Assembly: GCA_022510925.1 (NCBI GenBank)
Contig: JAFLSO010000001.1
Location: forward strand, 124,001 to 188,000
Direction of reading: 5' to 3'
DNA: 64,000 nucleotides
Source: Treponema sp.
GTDB taxonomy: Bacteria; Spirochaetota; Spirochaetia; Treponematales; Treponemataceae
Below the pieces are notes generated by a model, which saw only the letters and a program-made list of their open reading frames with translations, searched no databases and was not told the DNA's origin. Positions 23,884 through 31,755 of the stretch are shown in pieces; the stretch's first letter is position 1, and the number at the start of each line of letters is the position of its first letter. The translations under genes and the position numbers were made by a program.

Positions 23884-25818
23884 TTAGGGCAAGTTCTTGA
23901 CTAATTTTACCAGATACAATTCCACGTAGCGTTTAAGGGCCGGATGATTGTGTATTTTAAGCATTACGGGGCTCTCCACCAATGAGTCCGCGAGGCTTGA
24001 TATGCGCTCCATGGAGAAATTCTCAGTTTTGAGGGAGCGCATTACTTTCCTCAGATAGTCGCGTATCAGGGAGTTCACGTCCTGCGTCAAATCATCGAAA
24101 TTCTGCTTGCCTATGCGGTCATTCCACTCATGCAGATAGCCCTCAAGCTCACGGTCCAAAGATGACGATGAGGGGACCAGCAGTTTCTCGGCCTCTCCTG
24201 CCGCTTTCCTCAGCTGCCTTTTGCGGTTCTTGGATGCGTCGCCCCTGTCCTTGACATCAAGCTCGCGCTCCTTTTCCTCCTCCTTATGCCTCTTCTCCTC
24301 CATAAGGGCGGCGGTGGCGGATTTTCCGTTCCGTGCTTTATTGCGCTTGTTTTTGGGCGGGCGTGCCAGAAGCGATATTATCCATGATATGCCGGGTATG
24401 GTGTACCAGAACGGAAGCTTTATGCGCGCGTCAATGTAAATTTCCGCTCGGCTCAGCATCAGCAGCTCGCTCAAAGGAATGAGCGCCTCGTTGCGGTAAA
24501 GGTTTATGTGGCCCGGCGTGTGGTCTTCCAGCGATATGACCGGCAGGAAAGACGCGCCCAGAATGGCGTGCAGTATGGGAGCGCAGCTTTGAATCTCCTT
24601 GGAGAGGCAGCGCTCGAACGCCGCGTTGTCCTTCATCTCGGGCAGGGTGTCCCACTCGCGCATTATCTTATACCAGGACTTTATAAGGCTTTCTCGCACA
24701 AGAACGCGCGCGTCGCTGGTAAGGCGCATTATCAGCGGCATGACTTTCTCTTTCAGAATAAAATAGCCCTCGTTCTCCGTTATCCTGAAAATCAGAAGCG
24801 GCGGAAGCTCTCCGTCGGAGGAGTCCTGCGTCATGTGCTTAAGGTGCGCGTTAAGGTCCTCCTCGCTGTACTGCCCCAGAAGAGGCGCTCCGTTGGAGTC
24901 TTTAAAATCCTTTATGTCGGAGTGATTGTAGTAATACGGCGGCTGGTTAAGCTGCAGCTCCAGAATCTTAAGCGCGGCGTCTCTCTGCTGCCTTTCGGTG
25001 GCCTTGGTCTTGTAATATGATGTTGCCACTTCCAGTATGCCCACGCTCTGCAATATGTTTATGTCCTCGGGAGTGAAGTCCTTGACCTTTATGTAATCCT
25101 GCCGCAGAAAATAGCACAGCTGGCTCCAGTAGTAGAAAGTCTCGCCGGTGTTGCTCAGAAACTCCAACGCCTCATCCGCCTTGGAGCAGAATTTTTTAAA
25201 GAAGTTCTTGGCGGAGATTTCTTTTCCCGGATTTGAGATAGTGAGCTTTTTAAGGAAGTAGTCGTGCACTTCGTCCTTGTGCATTATGTTCTGGATTTTT
25301 CGCAGGGCCAGGTTCACTATGGTTGTGGCCGGAACGGTGGATGGAACAAGAAGCGCGGGGATTCCTTTTGCCACCGCCGAGCTGTACAGCACAGGCTCCG
25401 CGTCCTGCGTGCCTTCCAGCATGCTGTAAAGAAGCTCCGCCAGAGGCTTTGTGGTTACAATCTCGTGCGGAGTATGCTTGCCCAAATCATTGAAATTCGG
25501 AAACGGAACCGCTATGTTAGCATCTATAAGTTTGTAGGAATTCGCAAACTGCTCCACATAGCTGGGGACCACGTGTATGAAATCCTTGTTTCCAACCGGC
25601 GCCACAATAACCTGATGGTTTGCGGTCAGCTCGCTTATCTCCGTGTCCAGCGTCTGTGAGCTCGCTCCCATGTACTTTACCAGATCCGGGTTCTCCTCCA
25701 GATGGTGGCCCGCGTAGCGGCGTATGTAATCCGCGAACTCATCGTAATCCACCATGGGACTTTTCTGCTTTGACGCATAGAACTTTAAAAGCGTAAGTAT
25801 ATTAGCGGTTGTAGCCAT
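23884..25818 (-). CDS. Large cytoplasmic protein of unknown function (644 residues)
   Basis: Not recognised, probably a spirochaete-specific family. It starts MATTANILTLLKFYASKQKS. No signal peptide. The first 450 residues are mixed alpha/beta with several LL/YY-rich helical stretches; a moderately hydrophobic segment LPFWYTIPGISWIISLLARPP (about 490-510) is followed by a very charged Lys/Arg/Glu stretch (about 512-565, NKRNKARNGKSATA and MEEKRHKEEEKERELD) and a helical C-terminal domain with HPALKRYVELYLVKLV. Start at 25818 rests on a near-ideal promoter whose -10 box ends six bases before this ATG; the open frame extends 126 bases upstream through that promoter and the cheB terminator, so the longer form is rejected. 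Confidence 0.8.
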   Translation of the reverse strand: MATTANILTLLKFYASKQKSPMVDYDEFADYIRRYAGHHLEENPDLVKYMGASSQTLDTEISELTANHQVIVAPVGNKDFIHVVPSYVEQFANSYKLIDANIAVPFPNFNDLGKHTPHEIVTTKPLAELLYSMLEGTQDAEPVLYSSAVAKGIPALLVPSTVPATTIVNLALRKIQNIMHKDEVHDYFLKKLTISNPGKEISAKNFFKKFCSKADEALEFLSNTGETFYYWSQLCYFLRQDYIKVKDFTPEDINILQSVGILEVATSYYKTKATERQQRDAALKILELQLNQPPYYYNHSDIKDFKDSNGAPLLGQYSEEDLNAHLKHMTQDSSDGELPPLLIFRITENEGYFILKEKVMPLIMRLTSDARVLVRESLIKSWYKIMREWDTLPEMKDNAAFERCLSKEIQSCAPILHAILGASFLPVISLEDHTPGHINLYRNEALIPLSELLMLSRAEIYIDARIKLPFWYTIPGISWIISLLARPPKNKRNKARNGKSATAALMEEKRHKEEEKERELDVKDRGDASKNRKRQLRKAAGEAEKLLVPSSSSLDRELEGYLHEWNDRIGKQNFDDLTQDVNSLIRDYLRKVMRSLKTENFSMERISSLADSLVESPVMLKIHNHPALKRYVELYLVKLVKNLP

Positions 25819-25824
25819 AAAGCC

Positions 25825-25853
25825 ATTATATCCTAATAGGACATAATCCACAA
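25825..25853 (-). promoter_or_regulatory. Leaderless-type promoter of the 644-residue unknown
   Basis: Minus strand: TTGTGG, 17-base spacer, TATAAT, six bases (GGCTTT), ATG at 25818. No Shine-Dalgarno. Confidence 0.7.
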
Positions 25854-25900
25854 GGCCAGTTGTTTTAATGACCCCGCATGGATTCATGTCCGCCGCACAT

Positions 25901-25937
25901 AAAAAAAGCGCGCCTCCATCATGGACGGAAACGCGCT
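25901..25937 (-). terminator. Intrinsic terminator of cheB
   Basis: Minus strand: AGCGCG (25937-25932) pairs with CGCGCT (25912-25907), with a further partly paired inner stem, followed by seven T (25907-25901). It lies 26 bases after the cheB stop. Confidence 0.85.
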
Positions 25938-25962
25938 CTTCCATGCACAGTTCTAAGACTTA

Positions 25963-27156
25963 TCAGCCGTTCGCGTGATCGTGGACAAGCTTGTTCATCT
26001 CGTCCGCCATGTTCTCAAGCGACACCTGCTTCTGAACCGCGCCCAGCTCATACGCGGCTTTGGGCATTCCGTAAACGATGGAGGATTTCTCATCCTGCCC
26101 CAAAGTCCATGCCCCCTGCTTGCGCATCTCGGCAAGCTGAGCCGCGCCGTCACGGCCCATGCCTGTCATAATCACGCCCAGGCAGCGGTTCTGGTACACT
26201 TTGGCCACCGACTCGAACAGGACGTCCGCGGAGGGCCTGTGTCCGTTCCTCTGCGGCTCATGCGACAGCCTTATGACATTGCAGAGCGTGGACTTCTCCA
26301 CCACTATGTGATAGTCGCCGGGCGCCACGTAAATCTGGCCGGGATGTATAAGGTCCCCGTCCTCGGCCTCCTTTACGTTGAGCGGACAGATTCTGTCCAG
26401 TGACGCAGCGAATTCTTTGGTGAAGCCGGCGGGCATGTGCTGTACCACAAGTATGGGGCGGGAGAATTTGGGGTCTATCTTGGCAAAAACCTCGCGCAGG
26501 GCGTTTGGTCCGCCTGTTGATATGCCCAGTGCCACCAGCTCTATGGCGCCGGGGCTCCGCTCCGGGGTGATGACGGCCGGCTCTTTTTTCGTGGTCTGCC
26601 ATAAAGTGGGAGGGATGCTTGTGGGCTTGCCTGCGGCGGGCTTAACTTTGTCCAGTATGCCCTCTTTGGCAGCGGCGCTCTCCGCCTCCTTAAGCTTGGC
26701 CTGCTGCATGAAGAATTCAGGGGGATAGATTTCCTTGCCCTTACTGCGCGCGTATCGTCCGCCGTAAGATGCTATTCTTTCTATAAGCTCGCTGGATACG
26801 GAGGAGATGTTGGATGACACCGAGCCGGAGGGCTTCGTTATAAAATCCGATGCGCCCAGCTCCAGACATTTCATGGTGACCGTGGCGCCTTTAGTGGCTA
26901 TGGAAGAAAGTATGACCACGGGAATGTTTATGCCCTGCTTCTTGCGCTCCTCCAGGAATTCCACTCCGTTCATCTCCGGCATTTCTATATCTAGGACTAT
27001 AAGATCCGGATTAAGCTGTGGAATTTTCTGCAGGCAGAATTTGCCGTTCATGGCGGTTCCCGCCACTCTCATACCTTCCGTTCCGTCTATAATGCGAGAA
27101 ATAAGGTTTCTCATAAGGGCGGAATCATCACACACTAAGACCTGTATATCGTCCAT
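25963..27156 (-). CDS. cheB: Chemotaxis response regulator methylesterase CheB
   Basis: Removes methyl groups from chemoreceptors when phosphorylated by CheA. 397 residues. Receiver domain (1-125) with DD at 10-11, phosphorylated Asp56 in LDIEMPEMNG and Lys in ITKPSG. A linker rich in Ala, Lys and Pro (about 140-195) is longer than usual. The C-terminal esterase domain has the Ser-His-Asp triad: Ser in GISTGGPNAL, His in VVQHMPAGFT, Asp in MTGMGRDGA. GAGGGG precedes the ATG. cheR lies upstream; a terminator between them (27173-27209) means partial or separate transcription. Adaptation genes without nearby cheA/cheW are the usual treponemal arrangement. Confidence 0.95.
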   Translation of the reverse strand: MDDIQVLVCDDSALMRNLISRIIDGTEGMRVAGTAMNGKFCLQKIPQLNPDLIVLDIEMPEMNGVEFLEERKKQGINIPVVILSSIATKGATVTMKCLELGASDFITKPSGSVSSNISSVSSELIERIASYGGRYARSKGKEIYPPEFFMQQAKLKEAESAAAKEGILDKVKPAAGKPTSIPPTLWQTTKKEPAVITPERSPGAIELVALGISTGGPNALREVFAKIDPKFSRPILVVQHMPAGFTKEFAASLDRICPLNVKEAEDGDLIHPGQIYVAPGDYHIVVEKSTLCNVIRLSHEPQRNGHRPSADVLFESVAKVYQNRCLGVIMTGMGRDGAAQLAEMRKQGAWTLGQDEKSSIVYGMPKAAYELGAVQKQVSLENMADEMNKLVHDHANG

Positions 27157-27172
27157 CTTTTGCCCCTCATAT

Positions 27173-27209
27173 AAAAAATTACACCGGACACTTTCCTGCT
27201 GCCCGGTGT
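27173..27209 (-). terminator. Intrinsic terminator between cheR and cheB
   Basis: Minus strand: ACACCGG and CCGGTGT (7 base pairs, 27203-27209 with 27181-27187), then AATTTTTT. It lies 21 bases after the cheR stop and just upstream of the cheB Shine-Dalgarno. Confidence 0.75.
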
Positions 27210-27229
27210 CTTATTAACAGTTTAATGTC

Positions 27230-28045
27230 CTACTCGTTCTTTTGGTACAGGCACGCCCACTGCGTCTTAAGGAATTCAAATTTGGTGTCCATTCCGAAAA
27301 GGCTCTCCGAGTGTCCTATGAACAGGAACGAGTTGCGCGCCATGGAATTCCAGAAGCGGTCTATGGTGGCCTTCTGCGCGGCCTCGTCAAAATAGATGAG
27401 CACGTTGCGGCAGAAAACTATGTCCAGATTGCGCGCGCCTGAGTCAAAGCGCAGGTTATGGTAGTCAAAGCGGATTGTCTTCATCAGATCCGGCCTTACC
27501 TGATAGCCCGCGTCAGTTTTGGTGAAGTAAGTCGCCAGATAATTCTGAGGAATGCCCGTAATACGGCTCTCGGGATAGAATCCCTGCTGGCCCACCATGA
27601 GCGATTTAAGTGAAATGTCCGACGCTATGATGTCGAACGTGTATGGTGCCGGAAGCTTGTCTTTTAAAAGCATGGCGATAGTGTACGGCTCCTCGCCGGT
27701 GGAGCATCCCGCGCTCCATACGTGCACTTTGGTGTCGCCGGTTTTCTTTTTATTCTCCAGCACATGAGGTATCACGTAATTGATTAGCGCATCGAAATGC
27801 GGCTGGTTACGGAAAAAGCGTGTGAGGTTCGTGGTTATGCTGTCCAGGAATGTCTTGAATTCTCCCTGATCGCTTGTGACCAGTTTGTAATATTCCTGTA
27901 AGTCCGTTAAGCCCTTTTCCCTGAGGCGCTCTTTTAGGCGGCTGTCGAGAATGGAGCGGTTCGTTTCTGAGAACGTGATTCCGCTTGAATCATAGATTAG
28001 TTTGCGGAATTCTTCAAATTGTGAATCTGTAAGCAAGTCTGCCAT
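27230..28045 (-). CDS. cheR: Chemotaxis receptor methyltransferase CheR
   Basis: S-adenosylmethionine-dependent glutamate methyltransferase for chemoreceptors, 271 residues. N-terminal helical CheR_N domain (1-85; FEEFRKLIYDSSGI), then the methyltransferase domain with ITTNLTRFFRNQPHFD, VWSAGCSTGEEPYTIAM (SAM motif), IASDIS, DIVFCRNVLIYFD and GHSESL. All match classical CheR. No pentapeptide-binding insertion judged. The -10 box ends 11 bases before the ATG, giving a leader of only about five bases, so the apparent GAGG upstream may not be in the message. Confidence 0.95.
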   Translation of the reverse strand: MADLLTDSQFEEFRKLIYDSSGITFSETNRSILDSRLKERLREKGLTDLQEYYKLVTSDQGEFKTFLDSITTNLTRFFRNQPHFDALINYVIPHVLENKKKTGDTKVHVWSAGCSTGEEPYTIAMLLKDKLPAPYTFDIIASDISLKSLMVGQQGFYPESRITGIPQNYLATYFTKTDAGYQVRPDLMKTIRFDYHNLRFDSGARNLDIVFCRNVLIYFDEAAQKATIDRFWNSMARNSFLFIGHSESLFGMDTKFEFLKTQWACLYQKNE

Positions 28046-28056
28046 AAGTACCTCTA

Positions 28057-28085
28057 ATTATATGCCAGAAAGCGCAAAATGTAAA
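28057..28085 (-). promoter_or_regulatory. cheR promoter
   Basis: Minus strand: TTTACA, 17-base spacer, TATAAT, then TAGAGGTACTT and the ATG. The predicted start site falls about five bases before the ATG, inside or after the GAGG that looks like a Shine-Dalgarno. Confidence 0.65.
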
Positions 28086-28095
28086 CCTCAAAATA

Positions 28096-29052
28096 TCATT
28101 TCCATAGATTTGCGGGGTTTACGGTGCGCCCGTTTTTGTAGACTGTAAAATGCAGGTGAGGACCGGTGCTGAGGCCTGTGCTGCCGACTTTTCCCAGGAC
28201 TGTGCTTGTGGTGACGTTCTGCCCGACCCATGCCGTGCGCTCGCTCATGTGCCCGTACAGAGACTCGTAGCCTGAATGGTGCCTTACGACCACATAGTTC
28301 CCGTACACGTCGCTCCAGCCGGACTTAACCACCGTGCCGGCCAGCGCCGCGTAAATCTTGGTTCCTGCGGGGCATGCCATGTCTATTCCTGCATGGAAAG
28401 TGCGCTTGGAGGCATCGAACGGATTCTTGCGCCAGCCGTACCAGGAGGAGTAATAATAGCGGCTCTGCAGCGGCTTCTTGAACAAATCCCCGTTTATCTC
28501 CTGCCGCGTTACCCAGTCCAGCTCCGCGTCCGGCACAAAAATGGTCCTGCCCTCGCTGAGCGGCTCGTCCAGGGAGACGTTGTTCACGGAGGCGCATTTA
28601 AGGGCATCCACTTTGTATTTCTCCGCTATGGCCGTGACATCCTCTTTCCCCGTGCGCACCGTGTACAGTATACCCGGCATAGAGGGGATTTTAAGGTACT
28701 GTCCGGGCTGTATGAGGCGCGATGCCTTTATGTTGTTCACGCTGATTATGGTGTCCTGCGTCACGCCGAAATCGCTTGCGATGAAGCCTATCATGTCGCC
28801 TTTCTTTATGCGGTACGAGATGTACGAGAGCTCGCTGTCCTGCTCCGCGCCCTGAAAGTCGTCAGAAACCGCATGGCTTTCCGCGTCCGTGCTGAACGAA
28901 GAGAAGCCTTCCGCGGTCCGGGGGGAGTCCAGCCCTCCTTTACCATGAGAATTATTGTGATGCATTGCACCCAGGGTTATGCCCGCCACAAGAGATCCTG
29001 CGCATACAGCGGAAAGCACGCACACCAGGCCGTATTTTATATAGAGACGCAT
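28096..29052 (-). CDS. LysM and M23 metallopeptidase, cell-wall hydrolase
   Basis: Exported peptidoglycan endopeptidase of the NlpD/EnvC/lysostaphin type, 318 residues. N-terminal membrane anchor or signal (MRLYIKYGLVCVLSAVCAGS), a Ser/Asp-rich linker, a LysM domain (SYRIKKGDMIGFIASDFGV to IQPGQYLKIP), a second weak LysM-like stretch, and a C-terminal M23 domain with zinc ligands in FHAGIDM (His and Asp) and HLHF. Start at 29052 chosen because the promoter TTGAGT-17-TACAGT lies between it and an upstream ATG at 29103, and because the signal peptide begins there. From 29103 the protein would gain 17 residues, with an AAGGTG Shine-Dalgarno after rlmE; both may be used. Confidence 0.85.
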   Translation of the reverse strand: MRLYIKYGLVCVLSAVCAGSLVAGITLGAMHHNNSHGKGGLDSPRTAEGFSSFSTDAESHAVSDDFQGAEQDSELSYISYRIKKGDMIGFIASDFGVTQDTIISVNNIKASRLIQPGQYLKIPSMPGILYTVRTGKEDVTAIAEKYKVDALKCASVNNVSLDEPLSEGRTIFVPDAELDWVTRQEINGDLFKKPLQSRYYYSSWYGWRKNPFDASKRTFHAGIDMACPAGTKIYAALAGTVVKSGWSDVYGNYVVVRHHSGYESLYGHMSERTAWVGQNVTTSTVLGKVGSTGLSTGPHLHFTVYKNGRTVNPANLWK

Positions 29053-29064
29053 TAAAGTCCGCCT

Positions 29065-29093
29065 ACTGTAGCATATTTCATTAAAAAACTCAA
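29065..29093 (-). promoter_or_regulatory. Promoter of the M23 peptidase gene
   Basis: Minus strand: TTGAGT, 17-base spacer, TACAGT, then 12 bases to the ATG at 29052. The predicted leader is about six bases. Confidence 0.5.
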
Positions 29094-29120
29094 ATTTTTT
29101 CATCCCGCACCTTCTTGCAT

Positions 29121-29741
29121 TTATTCTGATTCAGTCTTTTCTTTCTTGGATAAGCCCACTAAATATGTCTCGAAGGATTCCTGCCTGCACGCCTGGGGCT
29201 TGAATCCTTTGGCCGTGCTGAAAATCTCCCTCATCTGCCTGAGGAAATTCTGCTGGTCGCCGTTCTGGAAGATTTTCACGCAGAAATTCCCGCCCGCCCT
29301 GAGCATGTCCTGTGCGTACCAAATTGCCATCTCCACCAGGGACTTTGAGCGCGCCGTGTCCACTGTGCGGTTTCCTGTGGTCAGGGGGGCCGCGTCGCAG
29401 ACCACCAGGTCGAACGGACCGTGCTCTTTTACTTGCGCGCGTATTTCCGCGCTCAGGAGGTCGCCCTGCAGGAACACCAGGTCCGCGCCGGTAACATTTT
29501 TTGCCAGGGGATTTAAATCCACGGAGACCACTTTACCTCCGCCCTGAAGATTGCGCAGAAGCCACGTGGTCCAGCTGCCGGGCGCCGAGCCTAAGTCCAG
29601 CGCCTTGAGATTCTTTTTTAAAAAACTGAATTTGGCATCCATCTCCTGAAGCTTATACACGCTGCGGGCAGGATAGCCTTCCTTGAATGCTTTCTGAGAC
29701 CAAAAATCCGGCTTGGAGTACGAATTTTGCTTTGAGGGCAT
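29121..29741 (-). CDS. rlmE: 23S rRNA 2'-O-methyltransferase RlmE (FtsJ/RrmJ)
   Basis: Methylates the 2'-O of a uridine in the 23S rRNA A-loop. 206 residues, normal length. The catalytic K-D-K-E set is intact: Lys in ARSVYKLQEMD, Asp in VVCDAAPLTTGN, Lys in FCVKIFQNGD and Glu in SFETYLVG. SAM motif LDLGSAPGSWTTWL. Gly-rich loop and the short C-terminal tail are normal. The M23 gene starts 17 to 68 bases downstream. Confidence 0.94.
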   Translation of the reverse strand: MPSKQNSYSKPDFWSQKAFKEGYPARSVYKLQEMDAKFSFLKKNLKALDLGSAPGSWTTWLLRNLQGGGKVVSVDLNPLAKNVTGADLVFLQGDLLSAEIRAQVKEHGPFDLVVCDAAPLTTGNRTVDTARSKSLVEMAIWYAQDMLRAGGNFCVKIFQNGDQQNFLRQMREIFSTAKGFKPQACRQESFETYLVGLSKKEKTESE

Positions 29742-29801
29742 ATCTTTATTTTCGGAAGAATTCGCCTCAAAGTTTAACGCGCCGCCGTGGGCGCATGTGC
29801 C

Positions 29802-30251
29802 CTATGCGGGGGATGCCCCTGTCTTTTTTATGAGCACGTCCAGGTTCGCTCCGATGAAGCTTGCGCTGTATATGGTCACCGCGCCTGCGAAGACCAGATA
29901 GAACGCTATGAGCATATTGCGGTCCGACGCGGGATTCTTAGCGCCCGGGAAGAACAGCAGCGCCGCAATCATTATTATGCCCACCGTAATCCACAGCCAC
30001 AGCGGTATGCGGAATTTCCTGGGCTTGTAGAGCGGGTCCAGAGACCGCGTTATGTTCCTTATGGAGTCTGACTTTATGGGAGTGGGGATTCTGAGCGGCT
30101 CCGCGGCGATTTTTTCGGCATGGGAGAGGGCCTCCACCTGTTTTCTGCATTCAGGGCACGTAAGCAAATGAAGCGAGAGTTTCATCGGAATTCTTTTTCC
30201 TTTGTCCAGCATGAGGTACTGCTCCATGCGTTCTTCACAGTTTAACTTCAT
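29802..30251 (-). CDS. Zinc-finger anti-sigma factor, membrane-anchored
   Basis: 149-residue protein with an N-terminal ZAS-type anti-sigma domain carrying the zinc motif H-x3-C-x2-C (His28, Cys32, Cys35 in HLLTCPEC), a linker and two membrane helices (about 85-107 and 117-140). It starts three bases after the stop of the ECF sigma gene, the usual arrangement in which the membrane protein holds the sigma factor inactive until a signal. Ends in a short positively charged tail. The stimulus is unknown. Confidence 0.85.
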   Translation of the reverse strand: MKLNCEERMEQYLMLDKGKRIPMKLSLHLLTCPECRKQVEALSHAEKIAAEPLRIPTPIKSDSIRNITRSLDPLYKPRKFRIPLWLWITVGIIMIAALLFFPGAKNPASDRNMLIAFYLVFAGAVTIYSASFIGANLDVLIKKTGASPA

Positions 30252-30254
30252 CTT

Positions 30255-30836
30255 TCAGCTCCTTACAAAATCTTGCAGTCTCTCGCGCAGGATTTTTTTA
30301 GCGCGGAACACATGCGATTTTATGGTGTTTATGGGGAATGTGGTTATTATGGAAATCTCCTCGTATGAGAAGTCATGGAAAAAATACAGGTCTAAGCAGA
30401 TTTTCTGGTTCTCCGGCAAATCCTTTAGGGCCTCCCGCACGGCAAGTATGGTGGTGCGGTACAGATGATTCTCTTCCGGCGTCCTGCCCTTGTAGGCAAT
30501 CTCCGTCTCATCCGCTATGGACTCGTAATTCTTGGAGCGCGCCTTGGCGTTCAGCGCGGTGGTGTATGCTATGCGCGTGAGCCATGTGGAGAATCTGCTT
30601 TCGCCGCGGAACTGGGGAAGGCTGGTGTATGCCTTTATGAAAACTTCCTGGACAAAATCTTCTACGTCGTCAGGATTGCGGAAAAAACTGGCCCCCACAG
30701 CCTTTACCCTGCCCTCATTCAGTGAGATGAGCCTCTCGAATGATTCCGTTCTGCCGGCGAGCGTCTCTTTTACCAGGCGCTCGCTCAGTCTTTTGTCCGT
30801 GCCGGAATGAGGTTTCGCGGAATGCTCAGGCTTCAT
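30255..30836 (-). CDS. ECF-type RNA polymerase sigma factor
   Basis: 193-residue group 4 sigma factor. Region 2 (about 25-95): FERLISLNEGRVKAVGASFF, DVEDFVQEVFIKAYTSLPQF and FSTWLTRIAYTTALN. Region 4 (about 130-190): ALKDLPENQKICLDLYFFHD, FSYEEISIITTFPINTIKSHVFRAKKIL with the helix-turn-helix. Paired with the anti-sigma gene downstream. Its start overlaps the stop of a small membrane-protein gene by 11 bases, so three genes form a unit. Regulon not readable from this window. Confidence 0.9.
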   Translation of the reverse strand: MKPEHSAKPHSGTDKRLSERLVKETLAGRTESFERLISLNEGRVKAVGASFFRNPDDVEDFVQEVFIKAYTSLPQFRGESRFSTWLTRIAYTTALNAKARSKNYESIADETEIAYKGRTPEENHLYRTTILAVREALKDLPENQKICLDLYFFHDFSYEEISIITTFPINTIKSHVFRAKKILRERLQDFVRS

Positions 30837-31167
30837 TTTCCTTTTTAAAATCCGGATTTATTTTATAGAAGATGCAGACGGCCACGCCTATGGCCAGCGG
30901 AAGAAGCCCGCCTAAAAGCGCCCAGCATACTCCCTCCAGCAGGAAGAGCATTATGGAGAGGACCAGCCCCACGCCTATGAGCGTAAGCCCGGTAAGAAGG
31001 CAGAACGGCTTGAAGTTGAATTTTGCGGGAGCGGGCGCGCCGGAGTTTATGCGCTGCTTGGTCTCCTTGTGATGCCATAGAAGCGCGAAAAAAAGCAGGA
31101 CGCTTCCGCACGCTATGCCCACTATGGGAATTATGCTGACTATGATTTGTGCCGCTGTGGATTCCAT
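30826..31167 (-). CDS. Small membrane protein, DUF6249-like
   Basis: 113 residues with three hydrophobic segments (about 7-27, 53-72, 76-97), a cytoplasmic linker WHHKETKQRINSG, and a short acidic end. The pattern (helix, charged H-x-x-x-E loop, two more helices) resembles small membrane proteins often found next to ECF sigma/anti-sigma genes; the family name is a guess. First gene of the sigma unit, overlapping the sigma start by 11 bases. Between its start and the FliL-like gene (87 bases) a six-base-pair hairpin CTGCGG...CCGCAG is present on the minus strand. Confidence 0.7.
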   Translation of the reverse strand: MESTAAQIIVSIIPIVGIACGSVLLFFALLWHHKETKQRINSGAPAPAKFNFKPFCLLTGLTLIGVGLVLSIMLFLLEGVCWALLGGLLPLAIGVAVCIFYKINPDFKKENEA

Positions 31168-31254
31168 CTTTTTGCCTCTGCTATGTTTGACACTTAAAAT
31201 CTCCTGCGGTTGCGCCTGATTCCTGCCGTTGCATCGCTCAGCGTCCGCAGGCGC

Positions 31255-31752
31255 TCAGTCAAAGAACACGTACTCGTTGAAGTATATGGCGCGGATTTTT
31301 CCCAGCACCAGCTGCCCGTTTATAAGGTCCAGGAGCTCGGCCTTTACGGAATTCTCCCCCATGCTCAGAAGCTCCCGGGCGGTGTGCGAGGCGAAATACT
31401 CCGTGAGAATGGCCTTGGCCTGGCGCTCTTTCTGTGACAGCTCCTCGAACAGGACCGTGTCGCCTGCGGGGTATGAGAACCACGGCGAGACTATGACAAG
31501 TGTGCCGCGCTCCTCGTCTGACGGAGCCTTTGTGACCGCGCGTATCTGCCCCAGATGCGTGTAAGCGTCCAGCGCCTCTCCTGAGCGCCTGCTCATGTTC
31601 ATTACTTTCTGCGGCTCGGGGTCCGCCCTGCGCCATGAGTCCGAGGGTGAATTCTTCTGCGTAACAAGCGCTACGGCGGTTCCGAACGTCATTATTATTA
31701 TGAGCGCGATTGCCGTAAGAAAAAGCACCTTGTTAAGTTTTCTCTCAAGCAT
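31255..31752 (-). CDS. FliL-like flagellar basal-body-associated protein
   Basis: 165 residues: short cytoplasmic tail, one membrane helix (10-30) and a periplasmic domain of FliL type with LGQIRAVTK, LVIVSPWFSYP, QKERQAKAILTEYFAS, KAELLDLINGQLVLGKIRAIYFNEYVFFD. FliL binds stators and supports torque or motility in spirochaetes. The usual fliL neighbourhood (motAB, fliM) is absent here, so it may be a paralogue. It starts three bases after the hflX stop. Confidence 0.75.
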   Translation of the reverse strand: MLERKLNKVLFLTAIALIIIMTFGTAVALVTQKNSPSDSWRRADPEPQKVMNMSRRSGEALDAYTHLGQIRAVTKAPSDEERGTLVIVSPWFSYPAGDTVLFEELSQKERQAKAILTEYFASHTARELLSMGENSVKAELLDLINGQLVLGKIRAIYFNEYVFFD

Positions 31753-31755
31753 GTC

